From UBA1724 sp963621575 (lineage in GTDB: Bacteria > Verrucomicrobiota > Lentisphaeria > Oligosphaerales > Oligosphaeraceae): a DNA stretch of 63,574 bases. This document shows, piece after piece, positions 44,794 through 51,771 of this stretch (position 1 is the first letter of the stretch; the number at the start of each line of letters is the position of its first letter). Both the position numbers and the translations under genes were made by a program. The notes beneath the pieces are model-generated. The model saw only the letters and a program-made list of their open reading frames with translations. It had not been told where the DNA came from and did not search any database. Location of the stretch: positions 1 through 63,574 of the forward strand of contig CAVFEH010000014.1 of NCBI GenBank assembly GCA_963621575.1, written 5' to 3'.

Positions 44794-44951
44794 TCTGGAA
44801 ACGGAAGAACCCTCCGCTCTTTTTGTCGGCGCAAGCCGGCAAGGGAGTGGAGGCCTTCGCAAGGCGCCTCTTCCGCCGGACCCTGGTCCAAAGCGGAGGG
44901 GGCCCTTCCTTCCCCTCCCGGAAAACATCTGTCGTTGAAGGAGTCGTAACA

Positions 44952-45104
44952 ATGCCCTCCGAAATCATTCAGCTGGCCTGCACCGAGTGCAAGCGCCGCA
45001 ATTACACCACGACCAAGAACAAGCGCAATACCCCTGGCCGTCTGGAGATGAAGAAGTATTGCAAGTGGGACCGCAAGGTGACCACTCACCGCGAAGTGCG
45101 GTAG
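44952..45104 (+). CDS. rpmG: 50S ribosomal protein L33
   Basis: A 50-residue L33 with IQLACTECKRRNYTTTKNKR and LEMKKYCKWDRKVTTHRE. The first zinc pair Cys10/Cys13 is present but the second is Cys37 with Asp40 in place of the fourth cysteine, so the site is a three-cysteine variant. The ATG at 44952 is preceded by GGAG. The 158-nt leader can form nested stems (CCCTCCGCT at 44810-44818 with AGCGGAGGG at 44892-44900). Confidence 0.95.
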   Translation: MPSEIIQLACTECKRRNYTTTKNKRNTPGRLEMKKYCKWDRKVTTHREVR

Positions 45105-45144
45105 CACCTGGCGTTTTTCGCCGGGCGTCAAGCCTTTTTCCCGC

Positions 45145-45220
45145 AGGAGAGTAGCTCAATTGGTAGAGCAGCGGTCTCCAAAACCGCAGGTCGCAGGTTC
45201 GATCCCTGTCTCTCCTGCCA
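45145..45220 (+). tRNA. tRNA-Trp (CCA)
   Basis: A 76-nt tRNA with CCA encoded. Acceptor AGGAGAG pairs with CTCTCCT. Anticodon stem GCGGT/ACCGC encloses loop CTCCAAA with anticodon CCA at 45178-45180. No separate promoter is visible, so it is probably processed from the tuf-rpmG-secE-nusG transcript. Confidence 0.96.
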
Positions 45221-45298
45221 TTTCTTTTTAAATCCACTCCCTCCCTCGCAGGGAACCTCCTTGGCTATCGTGCCGGGGAGCCTTCCTTCCAGAGACGT

Positions 45299-45499
45299 AT
45301 GACCAATCCCATCAAGGCAATCCAGAATCTCTATTTCGAGACCGTGGCGGAGATGAAGAAGTGCACCTGGCCCACCAAGAAGGAGCTCTGGCGGTCCACG
45401 GGCGTCGTGCTGACCAGTCTCGCCATCCTCACTGTGATGGTCATGGTTTTTGACTGGGTCTTCCAGTGGGGCGTGCGGCTCATCGCGGGAATGAACTGA
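45299..45499 (+). CDS. secE: Preprotein translocase subunit SecE
   Basis: Small clamp subunit of the SecYEG channel. The 66-residue protein has the amphipathic helix block FETVAEMKKCTWPTKKEL, with the WPTKKE signature, followed by one membrane helix (VLTSLAILTVMVMVFDWVF). Position between tRNA-Trp and nusG is canonical. Confidence 0.95.
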   Translation: MTNPIKAIQNLYFETVAEMKKCTWPTKKELWRSTGVVLTSLAILTVMVMVFDWVFQWGVRLIAGMN

Positions 45500-45582
45500 T
45501 TTTGGACCCCCTCCGGCTGTCGCCGCCTTGGGCGCGGTGCGCGCGGGGGGATTCCTCCTTTCTCTGATATCCTCGACCGTTT

Positions 45583-46194
45583 ATGAAAGACATTGACAAG
45601 ACAAAGAGCCACTGGTATGTCCTCCAGGTCATGAGTGGACAGGAGAACCGTGCTCTGAATCTGATTCAGAACCAGCGCGAGCAGGATGTGCGGGACGGCA
45701 TCGACGATGGCGTGGACGACATCAAGATCCCCATGGACAAGGTGGAGGTCTCCCAGAACACTGGCAAGGGCGTGAAGCGGATTGTGGTGAAGGAGCGCAA
45801 GCGCTATCCCGGATACATTCTGATCCAGGCCCGTCTTTACATGCCTGCCGGCGAGGATGGAAACGAGATCAAGTTGAATCCCGATGTGTGGGACATGATC
45901 AAGAATACCCAGGGAGTCATCGGTTTCGTGGGCGGGGATCGTCCCGTGATGCTTAGCCAGGCGGATGTCCTGGAGATGCTTCGCAGCGAGGAGGAGAGCG
46001 AGATGTCGAAGCCCAAGGTGCTCTTCAAGGTGGGCGAGGAGGTCTCCATCAAGAAAGAGGGCGCCATGCACGGCCTCGGCGCGGTTGTGGAGGATGTGGA
46101 CAACGAGCGCGGCCGCCTGAAGGTCTCCGTGAACATGTTCGGCCGCGCCACGGTCATCGAGGTGGGTCCCGACGAACTGGAGAAGGTCAACTAG
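45583..46194 (+). CDS. nusG: Transcription termination/antitermination protein NusG
   Basis: Couples RNA polymerase to Rho and ribosomes. The 203-residue protein has the NGN domain start WYVLQVMSGQENRA, the RYPGYILIQARL strand and GVIGFVGG, then a KOW domain (FKVGEEVSIKKEGAMHG and the following IEVGPDELEKV). An acidic insertion near residues 35-60 (GIDDGVDDIKIPMDKVEV) is slightly larger than usual. A strong terminator follows, so the operon ends here. Confidence 0.97.
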   Translation: MKDIDKTKSHWYVLQVMSGQENRALNLIQNQREQDVRDGIDDGVDDIKIPMDKVEVSQNTGKGVKRIVVKERKRYPGYILIQARLYMPAGEDGNEIKLNPDVWDMIKNTQGVIGFVGGDRPVMLSQADVLEMLRSEEESEMSKPKVLFKVGEEVSIKKEGAMHGLGAVVEDVDNERGRLKVSVNMFGRATVIEVGPDELEKVN

Positions 46195-46594
46195 CCAGCA
46201 GGCGAACCCATTGCCTTGTAGAGAGCCCCTGCCGATTCTTTCGGCAGGGGCTTTTTGTGTGCCTCATAGGGATGATGGTGTTGTGCCTCTGTGTGGAGAA
46301 AGCGGGCGTGCTGTGGGGACAGCGTAGATCATGAGGAGTGACGGGAAGTTTTTTTGTCGTGGAGGACTTGGAAGAATGGCGAAAACTTTCTACAATTACT
46401 TGCGTGGAGAAGGTTTGTGTTTTGGAAGCAGATTGAGGAACGGAAATGACGCGACTTTCTTTGACGGATGCTTTTTTGGGAATGGGTATGAGAAACGCGT
46501 ATGGAGTTTGTAATGCCCCCCTTTAACAGGGGGCCGTTACATCTGTGACCATGGTGAGTCAGACCATGCGTTTTGAGGGAAGCGCTGGCATGTC
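46195..46594. other. 400-nt AT-richer region after nusG
   Basis: After the nusG terminator the base composition drops visibly and codon-like bias is lost. It contains a 60-codon open frame (46331-46513), a stem-loop at 46510-46540 (GTAA, GCCCCC, loop, GGGGGC, TTAC) and in-frame stops (46511-46513, 46574-46576) that separate it from the hypothetical gene downstream in the same frame. No promoter or RNA gene was recognised. It may be decayed sequence. Confidence 0.5.
46224..46256 (+). terminator. Intrinsic terminator of the tuf-secE-nusG unit
   Basis: A perfect 12-bp stem, AGCCCCTGCCGA (46224-46235) and TCGGCAGGGGCT (46241-46252), with a 5-nt loop and a following T-run. Confidence 0.93.
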
Positions 46595-47320
46595 TTGGGC
46601 GAAGAGTCGTACGAAGTCCATTGTGTCCCAGAAGAGGAATGCGGACGGGACGGTATTCCGGAAAGACGAACAGCTTTTGCTTTCCGAGCGGATTCCGCGA
46701 GAACGGTTGGCTCCGGGATGTTTTTTACCACGGACTACTATACGGCGGAGGGGTACACTGTTGTTTTCTTTACGCGGAATAAAGCCCATGGGATACGGGT
46801 GCGTGAGGGGATTCCGCGCGTGGCTGTCCCGTCCGACGCTGTCATAACAGGCATGCCGAAGGAGATGTATGGTGTTTCTTGCTGGGTCATTCGAATGGAC
46901 AAGAAACACGTGCCTGAAGGGGCCAGCGTTGTAGAGGAATATGTGGTGGAGCAGTCAACGCATGTGATACGACGGATGCGGTATTTTGATGCGAATGGCA
47001 GGCAGACCATGATCGTGGAGTATGGAAATTATGATTTCTCCCCGGAGTTTCCGTTAGATTGGTTCTTGTTGCCGAAATTGGATTCCTTGCGTTTTGTTGA
47101 GGATTGGGAAGAGTGTCTGGAGGCCAATGCAGAGGTCGTGAAGGCGTGTGTTGACGAGGCAGGGGATTCGCCCGCTACCCGGCGGCCCCAGGGGAGTTGG
47201 CTTGCCCGCCACTGGCGCGCGATATGCCGTCAACCCGGGCGTGCGGCCTTCTGGGGGCTGGTGGTGGCGTCGTGCCTTTGCCTGGGGACCGCGGGGGTGC
47301 TGCGGAGGCGGCGGAAATAG
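46595..47320 (+). CDS. Hypothetical protein with C-terminal membrane anchor; N-terminus uncertain
   Basis: Not recognised. The frame is open from 46577 to 47320 and encodes up to 241 residues from TTG 46595, or about 200 from the first ATG at 46718. The body has beta-strand-like blocks (FFTTDYYTAEGYTVVFF, MRYFDANGRQTMIVEYGNY), reminiscent of an exported lipid- or lipoprotein-binding fold, though this is weak. Near the C-terminus a single membrane helix (FWGLVVASCLCLGTAGVL) is followed by RRRRK. Codon use is AT-richer than the neighbours. A competing open frame (46545-46847) covers the 5' part, so a frameshift or N-terminal decay is possible. Confidence 0.5.
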   Translation: MGEESYEVHCVPEEECGRDGIPERRTAFAFRADSARTVGSGMFFTTDYYTAEGYTVVFFTRNKAHGIRVREGIPRVAVPSDAVITGMPKEMYGVSCWVIRMDKKHVPEGASVVEEYVVEQSTHVIRRMRYFDANGRQTMIVEYGNYDFSPEFPLDWFLLPKLDSLRFVEDWEECLEANAEVVKACVDEAGDSPATRRPQGSWLARHWRAICRQPGRAAFWGLVVASCLCLGTAGVLRRRRK

Positions 47321-47322
47321 AA

Positions 47323-47348
47323 AACGCCGGGCGGTGTCGTCCGGCGTT
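47323..47348. terminator. Terminator-like stem between convergent genes
   Basis: AACGCCGGGCG (47323-47333) and CGTCCGGCGTT (47338-47348) pair with one G-T wobble around GTGT. A T7 run follows about 15 nt later on the plus strand. It could serve both converging genes. Confidence 0.55.
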
Positions 47349-47407
47349 GCGTGGATAGGTTGTTTTTTTGGGGGGGTGGGTAGGCGCTTCCTGGAGGGGA
47401 GGATGGC

Positions 47408-48877
47408 TTATGGCCCTTCCCGGGGTGTTTCGGAGAGATTTCGCAGGAGGGTATTGAGGGCGGCGGGGAGGTTTTCCGCCTTTGTCACCATCCGGACGTA
47501 TTTTCTTGGCTGGAGTTCGAGGAAGTTCCGTGCCGAAGGGGCGTCCAGGATGTCGTTGACGAGGATGGCGCCGTGGTTTTGCGGGATGGCGAGTCCTTCC
47601 AGTGCCCATTCTTTCATGGGGTGGTGCCAAATGGGGTCCCAGCAGACGATGGCCGTGCAGGGGAGCTCGGGGTTCTGGCAGAATTCCCGGAGTGCCGCAT
47701 TGGAGAGAAGTCCCCCGGCGGAGGTCATGAGAATGGGCGGTTGTTGTTCTGCCGGGCAGAGCTCCAGGAGGGGGCGCAGGTGTTTCTGGAGGGTCTCGGG
47801 GGACCAGTCGCCGGCCTCGATGCTGAGGAGTGCATATCCTGCCTGGCAGGCCGGCAGGATGCTTTCCCGGGCGTCGTCATGGATGTTTTTGGTCAGGTGG
47901 AGAATCCATTGCCCGTTGGGATGTGCGGGCAGGAACCGCCAGGCCTCCCGTTGATTGCCGTCCAGGGAGACGGCGGTGCGTTCCCTGCGGTAGTATTGGT
48001 TGTGTTTTGCGACGCATCCCGCGGCGAGGACGGCCAGCAAGGGGAGTGCGGCGGCCAGGGCGGACCAAGGAAGGAGCTTCGGGAGGGCCTTGCGGTGTTT
48101 CAGGAGCATCCATGCCAGGCAGGGGAGGGCGGCCAGGACCAGGCAGGCCTGCACGCTGTTGTAGGTGCACAGTGTGCTGAAGGCGTCCCCCACTGCAAAA
48201 CAGACCAGTCCTGCGGCGACGCATTGGAAGAAGACGGAGCCCTTCCGGAAGCCCAGGTAGAGGGCGCAGGCCAGGATGGTGAAGCCGGCCCAGAAGGCGA
48301 AGAATGCGATGGGCATTCCCAGGTTTCCCATGACGGTGAGGTATCCGTTGACCAGTCCGCGCAGGGAGCTGGTCCCCTGGGAGAGGGGTTGATACCACCG
48401 GCAGTATTGGGCGCCGCAGGGTTCTCCCTCGCCCAGGGTTCCCGTGGCCCATTTGTCCAGGATCATTCCCGAGGCATTGTACCAGATGATGAAACGGTTT
48501 CCGACGGAGGAGTCCTGGAGGTCCCCCACCGCCTGGATTCGCTGGAATCCGGAGGGCGTCAGGGCGACCAGCAGCACGAAGGGAACCAGCAGGGGGAGGA
48601 GCAGCCGCCACTGCCGGCGGAGGAGCAATGCCGTCGCCGCCGCCAGGGAGACAAGTCCGCCCCGGGAGTATGTGAGAAGCATGGCCTCCAAGAGGCAGAG
48701 CACCAGGAAATACCCCGGAATCGCCGCCCATAGCCAGCGCCGCCCTTGCAGACGGCTCCGCAACGCCCCCAGGATGCCCAGGAGCACGAAGGCCGCGAAG
48801 AGCAGAATCGGCGCCGTCACATTGGGGGAGCCTCCGAAGAGCTGCAGGCGAAGCTGGTCTTGGTAATAGTAGTCCAT
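47408..48877 (-). CDS. O-antigen ligase-like membrane protein with extra C-terminal domain
   Basis: A 489-residue protein. Residues 1-310 hold about eight or nine membrane segments and O-antigen ligase/polymerase-family features: LLTYSRGGLVSLAAATAL, then a long loop with GNRFIIWYNASGMILDKWATGTLGEGE, and GYLTVMGNLGMPIAFF. Residues 311-489 form a soluble part with ILMTSAGGLLSNAALREF and a following CTAIVCWDPIWHHP that resembles a degenerate alpha/beta-hydrolase; this last point is a guess. It may attach or polymerise surface glycans. Start 48877 is preferred because a TATAGTACG element lies just upstream. Position inside the ribosomal cluster is unusual. Confidence 0.72.
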   Translation of the reverse strand: MDYYYQDQLRLQLFGGSPNVTAPILLFAAFVLLGILGALRSRLQGRRWLWAAIPGYFLVLCLLEAMLLTYSRGGLVSLAAATALLLRRQWRLLLPLLVPFVLLVALTPSGFQRIQAVGDLQDSSVGNRFIIWYNASGMILDKWATGTLGEGEPCGAQYCRWYQPLSQGTSSLRGLVNGYLTVMGNLGMPIAFFAFWAGFTILACALYLGFRKGSVFFQCVAAGLVCFAVGDAFSTLCTYNSVQACLVLAALPCLAWMLLKHRKALPKLLPWSALAAALPLLAVLAAGCVAKHNQYYRRERTAVSLDGNQREAWRFLPAHPNGQWILHLTKNIHDDARESILPACQAGYALLSIEAGDWSPETLQKHLRPLLELCPAEQQPPILMTSAGGLLSNAALREFCQNPELPCTAIVCWDPIWHHPMKEWALEGLAIPQNHGAILVNDILDAPSARNFLELQPRKYVRMVTKAENLPAALNTLLRNLSETPREGP

Positions 48878-48883
48878 GCGCGT

Positions 48884-48889
48884 ACTATA
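48884..48889 (-). promoter_or_regulatory. -10 element for the O-antigen-ligase-like gene
   Basis: Minus-strand TATAGT followed by ACGCGC, with only 6 nt between the hexamer and the ATG at 48877. A transcript starting there would be leaderless. It mirrors the rplK -10 (same TATAGTACGC, opposite orientation). No matching -35 was found. Confidence 0.4.
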
Positions 48890-48963
48890 CGCCCACCTGC
48901 GTCCGGCTTCGTCCCGCGGTGCCACCCGCCTGCGCCTCCAGTTGCCTCTTTGTTTCCCGGAGG

Positions 48964-48991
48964 TTGCAAAAGTTTCTGGAAGGCATATAGT
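48964..48991 (+). promoter_or_regulatory. Promoter of rplKAJL
   Basis: TTGCAA (48964-48969), a 16-nt spacer and TATAGT (48986-48991), then ACGCAAT. The leader to rplK would be about 125 nt. It is needed because the nusG unit ends at a terminator 2.7 kb upstream. Confidence 0.8.
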
Positions 48992-49123
48992 ACGCAATTG
49001 CCTTTCGAGTGGCAGGTGTGGCTGTTTCCGACAGGAGCGGTCGCAAGACAACGAAAAAGTGACATTTTCCGGGAGAGAACCTGCCATCTCTTACCAGAGG
49101 ATGTCCAAATTAGGAACAAGACA

Positions 49124-49549
49124 ATGGCTAAAAAAGTCACGGGTGTGGTTCGCCTCCAGATTCCCGCCGGTGCCGCCAATCCCGCCCCCCCCGTGGGGCC
49201 GGCCTTGGGTCAGGCTGGTGTGAACATCATGGCGTTCTGCAAGCAGTTCAATGCTGCTACCCAGGCGCAGGCCGGTCTGGTGATTCCTGTGGTGATCACG
49301 GTCTACCAGGACCGTTCCTTCACCTTCATCACCAAGTCCCCGCCCGCCGCTGTTCTGTTGAAGAAGGCCGCCGGAATCGCCTCCGGCGCCAAGACCCCCG
49401 GCAAGGAGAAGGTCGGCAAAGTGACCCGCAAGGACCTCGAGGCGATTGCGGAGACCAAGAAGGCCGACCTGAACTCCCGTAGTATGGACGCGGCGGTGAA
49501 AGTCATCGCCGGAACCGCCCGCAGCATGGGCATCGAGGTGGTGGAATGA
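49124..49549 (+). CDS. rplK: 50S ribosomal protein L11
   Basis: A 141-residue protein of normal length; it binds the GTPase-associated centre of 23S rRNA. Blocks VRLQIPAGAANPAPPVGPALGQAGVNIMAFCKQFN and TFITKSPPAAVLLKKAAG are canonical, as is the C-terminal ARSMGIEV. It begins MAKKVTG at 49124; the longer open frame is ignored. The stop overlaps rplA (ATGA). Confidence 0.98.
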   Translation: MAKKVTGVVRLQIPAGAANPAPPVGPALGQAGVNIMAFCKQFNAATQAQAGLVIPVVITVYQDRSFTFITKSPPAAVLLKKAAGIASGAKTPGKEKVGKVTRKDLEAIAETKKADLNSRSMDAAVKVIAGTARSMGIEVVE

Positions 49550-50247
49550 AAAAGAGAAGCAAGCTCTATCGTTCCCGCTGCGCGAATCTTGACCGCAGCA
49601 AGAACTACCTCTTTGAAGAGGGCGTGAAGCTCCTGAAGTCCATGCCTACGGCGAAGTTCGACGAGACCGTCGAGCTCGCGTTTGTGCTGGGCATTGATCC
49701 CCGTCAGTCCGACCAGATCGTGCGTGGAGCCGTCGTGCTTCCCCGCGGCACCGGCAAGACCCAGCGGGTGGTGGTGGTGGCCGATGGCCCCGCCGCCGAC
49801 GCCGCGAAGGCCGCCGGGGCAGACGAGGTCGGCTACCAGGAACTCCTCCAGAAGATCAAGGGTGGCTGGCTGGACTTCGATGTCCTGATCGCCACTCCCG
49901 CCGCCATGAAGGAAGTGCGCACCCTGGGCCGCGTGCTGGGTCCCCGCGGACTCATGCCCAACCCCAAGACCGGCACGGTGACCGATGACACCGGCACCGC
50001 CGTCAAGGAGGCCAAGGCTGGTCGTGTGGAATACCGCTGCGACAAGGCCGGCTGCGTGATGATGCCCGTGGGCAAGCTCTCCTTCGAGGCCGACGCCATT
50101 CTGGAAAACATGAACACCGCGTTCAAGACCATCCTGAAGGCCCGTCCTGCCGCCGTGAAGGGGCAGTACATGCAGGGGCTCACCCTGTGCTCCACCATGG
50201 GCCCTGGAATTCCTCTGGACGTGAATGCGAAGCTGAAGGAGAAGTAA
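49546..50247 (+). CDS. rplA: 50S ribosomal protein L1
   Basis: A 233-residue L1-stalk protein. Canonical blocks are KFDETVELAFVLGIDPRQSDQIVRG, VLPRGTGKTQRV, and the signature LGRVLGPRGLMPNPKTGTVT. It starts inside the rplK stop, showing translational coupling. In many bacteria L1 represses its own operon by binding the mRNA; no such site was identified here. Confidence 0.98.
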   Translation: MKKRSKLYRSRCANLDRSKNYLFEEGVKLLKSMPTAKFDETVELAFVLGIDPRQSDQIVRGAVVLPRGTGKTQRVVVVADGPAADAAKAAGADEVGYQELLQKIKGGWLDFDVLIATPAAMKEVRTLGRVLGPRGLMPNPKTGTVTDDTGTAVKEAKAGRVEYRCDKAGCVMMPVGKLSFEADAILENMNTAFKTILKARPAAVKGQYMQGLTLCSTMGPGIPLDVNAKLKEK

Positions 50248-50250
50248 GCG

Positions 50251-50790
50251 ATGAGACCAGAAAAAGTGCAGATGTTGGAAATGGTGAAGGGGCTGTTGAA
50301 AGACAAGCCCGCCTTCATCATTGGCTTCGACGCTCTGACCGTCGCCGAATTCAGCGAATTCCGCAGCAAGCTCGCCTCTCTGGGCGGTGAGGTCCACGTG
50401 GTCAAGAACACCTTGATTGCGAAGGCCGCCGCCGCCCTGGGGTACGATGCCTTGGCCGAGCGGAAATTCACCCTCGCCAGTGCCGTGGTCAGCGGAGACG
50501 CGGACCCCGTCGCCCTTGCGAAGGCGGTGAAGGATCTGGCGAAGGCCGCCATCAAGGAGGACAAGTCCCCGAAGGTCACCATCAAGGCTGGCTGGTTCGA
50601 GGGGCAGCTGCTCTCCTCTGAAGACGTTGTCGCCCTGGCGGAGTTGCCGCCCAGGGAGGCTCTCCTTGGCCAGCTGCTGGGGCTCCTGCAGGCTCCGGCC
50701 GGTCAGTTGGTTCGCGTCCTCAATGCGAAGTTGTCGAGTGTTGTGTACGTCTTAAATGCTTTCTTGCAGAAGAAAGAGCAAGCCGCTTAA
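50251..50790 (+). CDS. rplJ: 50S ribosomal protein L10
   Basis: A 179-residue stalk base protein that holds the L7/L12 dimers. It begins with MRPEKVQMLEMVKGLLKDKP, then the VHVVKNTLIAKAA block and LPPREALLGQLLGLLQAPAGQLVRVL. Only 3 nt separate it from rplA. Confidence 0.96.
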   Translation: MRPEKVQMLEMVKGLLKDKPAFIIGFDALTVAEFSEFRSKLASLGGEVHVVKNTLIAKAAAALGYDALAERKFTLASAVVSGDADPVALAKAVKDLAKAAIKEDKSPKVTIKAGWFEGQLLSSEDVVALAELPPREALLGQLLGLLQAPAGQLVRVLNAKLSSVVYVLNAFLQKKEQAA

Positions 50791-50809
50791 AACAGAGGAA
50801 ACTACTACA

Positions 50810-51208
50810 ATGGCTGATGAAAAGATCGAGTTGACTGCCGAGATGGAGCAGTTTGTGAAGTACATCGAGGGTCTCACCGTGCTGGATCTCTCCAAGCTGG
50901 TGAAGGGTCTGGAGGAGCGCCTGGGCGTCTCCGCCGCCGCCCCCGTCGCCGTGGCCGCCGCCGCTCCTGCCGCCGCCGCCGCTCCCGTCGAGGAGAAGAC
51001 CGAGTTCGATGTGATCCTGGCTGACGCCGGCGCCCAGAAGATCCCCGTGATCAAGGAAGTGCGTGCTCTGACTGGCCTGGGCCTGAAGGAGGCCAAGGAC
51101 CTGGTCGAGGGTGCTCCCAAGGCCGTGAAGACCGGTGCCACCAAGGAAGAGGCCGAGCAGATCAAGGCGAAGCTCGAGGCCGCCGGCGCCAAGGTCGAGA
51201 TCAAGTAG
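50810..51208 (+). CDS. rplL: 50S ribosomal protein L7/L12
   Basis: A 132-residue stalk protein. The N-terminal dimerisation domain is followed by an Ala/Pro-rich hinge (about residues 42-60) and the C-terminal domain KTEFDVILADAGAQKIPVIKEVR, LTGLGLKEAKDLVEGAPK. The ATG at 50810 gives the normal N-terminus (MADEKIE). Confidence 0.97.
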   Translation: MADEKIELTAEMEQFVKYIEGLTVLDLSKLVKGLEERLGVSAAAPVAVAAAAPAAAAAPVEEKTEFDVILADAGAQKIPVIKEVRALTGLGLKEAKDLVEGAPKAVKTGATKEEAEQIKAKLEAAGAKVEIK

Positions 51209-51771
51209 TCCGACGCCGTCCAGCGGGACGGCAAGCGACATCGCCGCAGGGCGCAGGCCCCGGTTCCCCCGGGAAAGGGAGGCGCGAGCCTCTCTTTTCG
51301 GGGGCCGGGCCGGGCTCTGCGGCGCTTTTGCGCCCCGGCGACGGGGCGCCCCCGGGTCTCCGGGACAGAGAATGCCTCCCTGTTCCGGAGACCCGGGGAA
51401 TGCGTTTTTCCGGTGGGCATTTGGCCTGCGCGCCCGGGGGATTTTTCCCGTTGCGTGGCGCCATCTTTCCTCTGGCGCGCTTTCCGGCGGCTTTTCCTTG
51501 AATTTCCTTCCGTGGGACTTTAGCGGGGCGGTGAGACCAAGTAGATCGCCCCAAGAGTTATCCGGTTTCCGGAAGGTGTATTTTTGTTCCTCGGCGCGTG
51601 GATTGCAGGGGTGTTCCTTTCCCTTCCGCGCCCTTGCGGAATTCCGAATCCTTTTTTTTCTGACCACTGCGGATCCTCCGTTTGTCCCGGGGGGCGTTTT
51701 GCCCTTTTTTTTTGTCCCGGGAGTGCGGGGCGTCCCTTTTTTCCCCACCCTTCTTTTTACAAAGGAGCAAG
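51209..51771 (+). other. 563-nt leader region between rplL and rpoB
   Basis: No gene is supported. It holds a very strong stem at 51350-51398 and, nearer rpoB, T-rich stretches with short hairpins: GGGC-GTTTT-GCCC followed by T9 (51692-51713), flanked by two copies of TTTGTCCCGGG (51681-51691, 51711-51721), and GGGA...TCCC with T6 at about 51719-51742. A weak TTGAAT / TTAGCG pair lies near 51505-51530. It looks like a place where rpoBC expression is set apart from rplJL. Confidence 0.55.
51350..51398 (+). terminator. Strong stem-loop between rplL and rpoB (partial terminator/attenuator)
   Basis: 19-nt arms (51350-51368 and 51380-51398) pair throughout with one G-T wobble around an 11-nt loop; AATGCGTTTTT follows. 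It probably reduces read-through from rplL into rpoB, as in the E. coli attenuator at the same place. Confidence 0.7.

Noticed and set aside
46574..46576. In-frame TGA upstream of the hypothetical gene read as selenocysteine
   Set aside because: No SECIS-like hairpin directly follows, a TAA also interrupts the same frame at 46511, and no selenoprotein family fits.
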